64,000 bases of DNA, taken from Sipunculus nudus. Lineage: Eukaryota; Annelida; Sipuncula; Golfingiida; Sipunculidae. The stretch's first letter is position 1. Each line of letters opens with the position of its first letter. The stretch covers positions 45,329,327-45,393,326 of the forward strand of contig CM049308.1 in assembly GCA_026874595.1 (NCBI GenBank), in the 5' to 3' direction. The notes under the pieces are model-generated. The model did not search any database, had not been told where the DNA came from, and saw only the letters and a program-made list of their open reading frames with translations. The position numbers and the translations under genes were made by a program. Shown piece after piece: positions 59,858 to 64,000 of the stretch.

Positions 59858-59888
59858 TAGCTCAGATGACTTATAGTCAGCTGAGCTA
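59858..59888. repeat. Family B tail hairpin
   Basis: TAGCTCAGATGAC, TTATA loop, GTCAGCTGAGCTA: a 13-bp stem with one mismatch, immediately before the AAAAA end. The same hairpin ends the B copies at 8155, 23033, 45439 and 56172. Confidence 0.85.
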
Positions 59889-59889
59889 A

Positions 59890-61901
59890 AAAAACTAGAA
59901 TATGGGTAGTCAACAAGCGACTACGTGTATCCACCAAAATCAGAGAAGGAAAGGTGAAGTGAGGCATGGATTGAGTGGCAAGGGGACATAGAGTGAGGTG
60001 TGTTGCATAATAGCCTTGATGTCTGCAGCCAAAATATGTATGTAAGTGGCGCCACCTGTCATAAAATCAAGAAAGCTGTCCAAGATGTATACACATGCAA
60101 AATTTTAGGTGGATAAGTCCAACCAATGCAGAGATATGAGTGTTTTTATCCCAAGGCAGATAAACAGATGGACACTGTGCACAAATGGTGGCAGGTGGCC
60201 CCACCAATTTTATGTATGATTAAGAGATATGTGAGATCTATACACATGCAGAATTTCAGGGGGATATGTAAAAACCAGTCCTGAGATATAAGCCTGAATG
60301 TCTGCAGCATATACATAAATGTAGGTGGCGCCACCTGCCACAAAATCAAGAAAGCTATCCAAGATGTATAAACATGCAAAATTTTAGGTAGATATATCAA
60401 ACCACTGCCGAGATATAAGTGATTTTATCCCACGGCAAACAAACAGACAGTCGCTGTGCTAAAATGATTGCAAGTGGTGCCACCAGTTTCCCATATGATA
60501 AAGAGCTATGTGAGGTCTATACACATGCAAAATTTTGGCCCAATCGGTCAAACGGTTCCTGAGATATGAGCTTGGATGTATGCAGCTTAAACGTGAATGT
60601 AGGTGGTGCCACCTGTCATAAAATCAAGAAAGATGTCCAGGATATATACACATGCAAAATTTCAGGTGAATAAGTCAAACCACTGCTGAGATATGAGTAA
60701 TATTATCCCAAGGCAGATGAACAGATGGACGCTGTGCAAAAATCGTTGCAGGTGGCACCACCATTTTAGTGTATGTTATAAAGCTTTCCAAGGGCTACAT
60801 TTGTGCAAAATTGTTATCCTGATTGGTCAAACAGTTCCCGAGATATATTGATTTATGTGTGGAAACAGACGCACAAATGGATGCTGGGCAGAGAGGAGAG
60901 GTTAGAGGTCACCCAAAAATGAGGGCGCAGCAGTTCACATGTGACCTGATGATAAACCCAATTTGCTTAAAATGCAAACCAAGTTTTTTCAAACAGTTAA
61001 AAGATATAGTTCCAATAATCTGGGAATTCTGCATCTAAACATTGTGTCTAGACGTCTAGACCCTGTGTCTAGACGTCTAGACACATTGTCTAGACATCCC
61101 CCAGAGCCAGGTCAGTTGCCATGGTAATGTCTGGACCCCACCTGTTTGTACTGAGTGACCTCTTGACTTGGATGCTGAAACTCATCATGCTGTCAAATCT
61201 GTTTTCAAATAGAGAAAGCCTTTTTCAATTGGCTAAGTTTTTTTAAAACTGTATTTACCCAATTTATTCTTATAAAACTGGCAGAACCCTACCATAGAAT
61301 AATTCTTGTAAAGTTTAAACCAATCAGCTTAACAGTTTCATCATAAATCAGTGTATAAGGTAGAAGAGTTTAAAATTACATCTTCCCTTGTAAAAAACAA
61401 CATCAATGTAGGTGGCGTCACCAATACCTCAAAATCAGATATGACTTATGTGACAAACATTGGTATGGAATTTGGTGATTATAGCTCTAGCCGTTTCTGA
61501 GATTTTAATTTTAGTGTGCTCTTTTGGACAGATAACTAAGTTCAACCTCCTGTAACTCGGCCAAAAATCTCCAAACGGGAACCATTCGAACAAACTTGAG
61601 AGAGATTGTTCCAGGGGTCATTTCTGTGAAATATTGGACAATTTGGCTGAACAGTTTCAGAAAAGAAGATTTTTAAAGGTTTTTAAGCTTTTTCTCTATA
61701 AAATCTAAATTAATGCTGATACCCAACAATAAGCTCAAGGCACCAAGTTTTACATGTGACTAATTCTTACATGTAATTTGGAGCTGCTAGCTCTGACTGT
61801 TTCTGACTTACAGCCATGGACAGTGGAAAGCCAGCCGCGGACGTCTGACGATGGACGGACGACGCTGTGCCATCTCACAAGCTCACAGGTTCCCTAAAAA
61901 T
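59890..61901 (+). repeat. Family A interior and tail after the B insertion
   Basis: Cassettes with GGTGGCGCCACC at about 60050 and 60328, then GCAGCAGTTCACATGTGACC, a palindrome cluster at 61046-61085, and terminal A text ending at the tail. The short frames at 60146-60400 and 60823-61038 are cassette shadows. Confidence 0.75.
61046..61085. repeat. Overlapping TCTAGA palindromes
   Basis: GTCTAGACGTCTAGAC occurs at 61046-61061 and again at 61067-61082. The second is the core of a perfect 22-bp palindrome (61064-61085). Another GTCTAGAC follows at about 61088. Confidence 0.95.
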
Positions 61902-61904
61902 CGA

Positions 61905-63163
61905 ACAAGGCCTACAGGCCTAATGCGAACCTGTGCAATGAGATTACACCAGGTATAATGCTTCAATGCTGGACCATTACTTTTCAAGAACATGTGAAAC
62001 ATGTATATGAACAATGCAAGTACTAAACACTTAGAACAAGAAACAATAAAACAAACATCACTACTGCAATTCTGGCATGGGTACTCACAACACAAAAACT
62101 GGAATATGGATAGTCAACAAGCGACTATGTGTATCCTTCAAAATCAGAGTGGGAAGGTGAAGTGAGGCATGGATTGAGTGGCAAGAGGAAATGGATTGAG
62201 GTGTGTTACATATTAGCATGGATCTCTGCAACGTAAACATGATTGTAGGTGGCGCCACCTGTTATTTGAACGAAAAACTATCCAAGATGTATACACATGC
62301 AAAATTTCAGTTGGAAAAGTCAAACCACTACTGAGATATGAGTGATTTTAGCGTACAGCAGACAAACAGACGGATGCTGTGGAAAAATGGTGGCAGGTGG
62401 CACCACCAATTTTATGTATGATTAAAAGTTTTGTGAGATCTATACACATGCAAATTTTCAGGGGGATATGTCAAACTAATCCTGAGATATAAGCCTGAAT
62501 ATCTGCAGCGTTTACATAAATGTAGGTGGTGCCACCTGCCAAAAAAATCCAGAAAGCTATCCAAGATGTATAAACCTGCAAAATTTTAGGCAGATATGTC
62601 AAACCACTGCCAAGATATGACTGATTATATCCCACGGCAAACAAACAGACAGATGCTGTGCAAAAATGAATGCAGGTGCACAACCAGTTTTGTGTATGAT
62701 AAAGAGCTAAGGAAGATCTATACACATGCAAAATTTTGGCCCAATCCGTCAAACGGTTCCCGCGATATGAGGTGAAATGTCTGCAGCTTAAACGTGAATG
62801 TAGGTGGCGCCACCTGTCATAAAATCAAGAAAGCTGTCCAGGTTGTATACACATGCAAAATTTCAGATGGATAAGTCCAACCAATGCAGAGATATGAATG
62901 TTTTTATCGCAAGGCAGATGGATGCTGTGCAAAAATGGTGGCACGTGGCACCACCATTTTTAGTGTATGTTATACAGCTTTCCAAGGGCTATATTTGTGC
63001 AAATTCTTTAGCCTTATCGTCAAACGGTTCCCGAGATATGTGGGTTTATGTGTCGATACAGACGCACAAATGGACGCTGGGCAGAGAGGAAAGGTCAGAT
63101 CAAGGTCAACCAAAATGAGGGCGCAGCAGTTAACATGTGACCAATCATAATTCCTAAATTAAA
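61905..63163 (+). mobile_element. Family A element, interrupted by the next A
   Basis: Head ACAAGGCCTACAGGCCTAAT at 61905, four bases after the previous A tail. Uninterrupted A interior and cassettes run to TAATTCCTAAATTAA, where another A head enters. The equivalent site in copy 1 is AGAATTCCGAATTTTAAAAA near 3430. The rest lies beyond the window. Confidence 0.8.
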
Positions 63164-64000
63164 ACAAGGCCTACAGGCCTAATGCGAACCTGTGCATATG
63201 GATATGCACCAGGTATAACGCTTCAATGCTGAACCACTTCCTTTATATGTATGAACAATGCAAATACTAAACATTTTGAACAAGAAACAATAAGTTAATA
63301 ATTTGGCCCAGTGGTTTTTGAGAAAAAGATTTTCGTAGCCACTGAGCTAAAATGGACTGTTATGGCATATGACTAAATTCAGCTTTCCATAATTTAGCCA
63401 AAAGTCACTGAACTGAGACCATTTGAACAAACTTCAGAAAGCACTACCCTAGGATCATTTCTGTGTGATATTAAACAATTTGGCCATTTCGTTTCAGAGG
63501 AGAAGTTATTTGTTGCTGTCACTATGATATTTGCACTGACGACCCCTGTACAAAAAAGGCCGATGCAGGTGGCGCCATCAACACCTCAATTTCAGATATG
63601 ACTCATGTGACCAACATTGGAATAAAATTTGGTGATGATAGCTCAAGCCATTTCTGAGATTGTAATTTTAGTATGCTTTTTTTGGACAGATGACTAAGTT
63701 CAACTTCCTGTAACTTGGCCAAAAATCACCGAACTTGAACCATTCGAACAAACTTGAAAGAGATTGTTCCAGGAATCATTTCTGTAAAATACTGGACAAT
63801 TTGGCTAAACAGATTCGGAGAAGAAGATTTTTTAAGCTTTTTTAGCTTTTTCCCTAAAAAATCTAAGAAAATGCAGTTAACCAAAAAATAAGCAAAATCC
63901 GATAGAGTTTTTTAGATTACTAATTTTATGCATAAAATTTCGTGATGCTAATTCTTGCTGTTTTCAAGTATGGGTAAACGTACAGACGGCGGACGATGGA
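63164..64000 (+). mobile_element. Family A element running out of the window
   Basis: Head at 63164. After CATTTTGAACAAGAAACAAT it jumps to text normally far downstream (GGCCCAGTGGTTTTTGAG), so the cassettes are deleted. It ends at the window edge in AACGTACAGACGGCGGACGA, about 50 bases short of an expected A tail. Confidence 0.75.

Larger units (their letters stand above)
57806..59889 (+). mobile_element. Family B element inserted in family A, complete
   Basis: Head ACAAGGGACCTATGGGTCAC at 57806 with GCTCAGCTGA at 57829-57838. The tail has the GACGGACGG run, GGACCACGACTATAGCTCAG and GAGCTAAAAA at about 59889. The A sequence CACAACACAAAAACTGG is split and resumes as AACTAGAATATGG. It contains a 27-G run and a recent 205-bp tandem duplication. 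Confidence 0.85.
53677..61901 (+). mobile_element. Family A element hosting F and B insertions
   Basis: Head at 53677 and tail CTCACAGGTTCCCTAAAAAT near 61901. The A sequence itself is in three pieces: 53677-53817, 57758-57805 and 59890-61901, about 2.2 kb in total. They line up with the uninterrupted copy from 61905 (ACTTAGAACAAGAAACAATA, then CATCACTACTGCAATTCTGG, then CACAAAAACTGGAATATGG). The interruptions are the F element at 53818 and a B element at 57806. Confidence 0.85.

Noticed and set aside
1-64000. tRNA or rRNA genes
   Set aside because: A scan by eye for the tRNA B-box and for 5S rRNA landmarks found no match with a plausible fold. A covariance-model search would be decisive.

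Overview
This is AT-rich eukaryotic DNA made almost entirely of nested interspersed repeats. The terminal motifs (tails of the form TCAGCTGAGCTAAAAA, GACGGACGGAC runs, TTATGCCCCCGCC inverted repeats) and the recurring GTGACCTTGACCTTTGACCT motif are of a kind I associate with marine lophotrochozoans. A mollusc, probably a bivalve, is the best guess. That rests on remembered repeat style and not on any gene. No complete protein-coding gene can be supported. The gene-like material is one candidate 63-bp terminal exon on the minus strand (46670-46732, with a downstream poly(A) signal), a decayed LTR-retrotransposon gag-pol fragment (about 34580-34985, minus) and a possible decayed short ORF (30011-30247).

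Three families with one architecture build most of the window. Family A starts ACAAGGCCTACAGGCCTAAT, carries GCGAACCTGTG just inside the head and its inverse CACAGGTTCGC just before a CTAAAAA tail. Family B starts ACAAGGGACCCATGGGTCAC, carries GCTCAGCTGA and its inverse TCAGCTGAGC before CTAAAAA, and has a 31-nt hairpin at the tail. Family F (53818-57757) has GCTTGCCGGAA at the head and its inverse at the tail. A and B insert into short A-tracts, always in the same relation to the tract and without visible target duplication. Nesting reaches three levels: B inside F inside A at 53.7-61.9 kb.

Layout. 0-4.2 kb: A copy interrupted by a B copy, with an array of cassettes punctuated by the palindrome GGTGGCGCCACC. 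4.2-8.2 kb: full-length long B. 8.2-10.7 kb: B pieces in both orientations and a palindrome-bearing repeat. 10.7-15.4 kb: a 4.7-kb foldback element with near-identical ends, oppositely oriented 180-bp arrays and a non-palindromic centre. 15.4-20.9 kb: nested A copies and old cassettes. 20.9-26.4 kb: B then A. 26.4-29.8 kb: second long B, about 95% identical by eye to the first. 29.8-45.4 kb: a 15.6-kb block rich in the motif TTAGGGGCTTA, lying between a B body and a B tail. It holds a 1.05-kb LTR-derived insertion with a 5-bp target duplication, a 4.5-kb hAT-like element with a 7/8 target duplication, a 276-bp inverted-repeat element, a satellite of about 130 bp and a 40-bp minisatellite. 45.4-46.9 kb: the least repetitive stretch, with the candidate exon. 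46.9-53.7 kb: third long B with A insertions. 53.7-64 kb: the A/F/B nest, including a tandem repeat of about 330 bp whose units carry a CTCF-like motif.

Nothing here forms a pathway. The interest lies in the shared design of the repeat families, the foldback element, and repeat-borne candidate protein-binding motifs.
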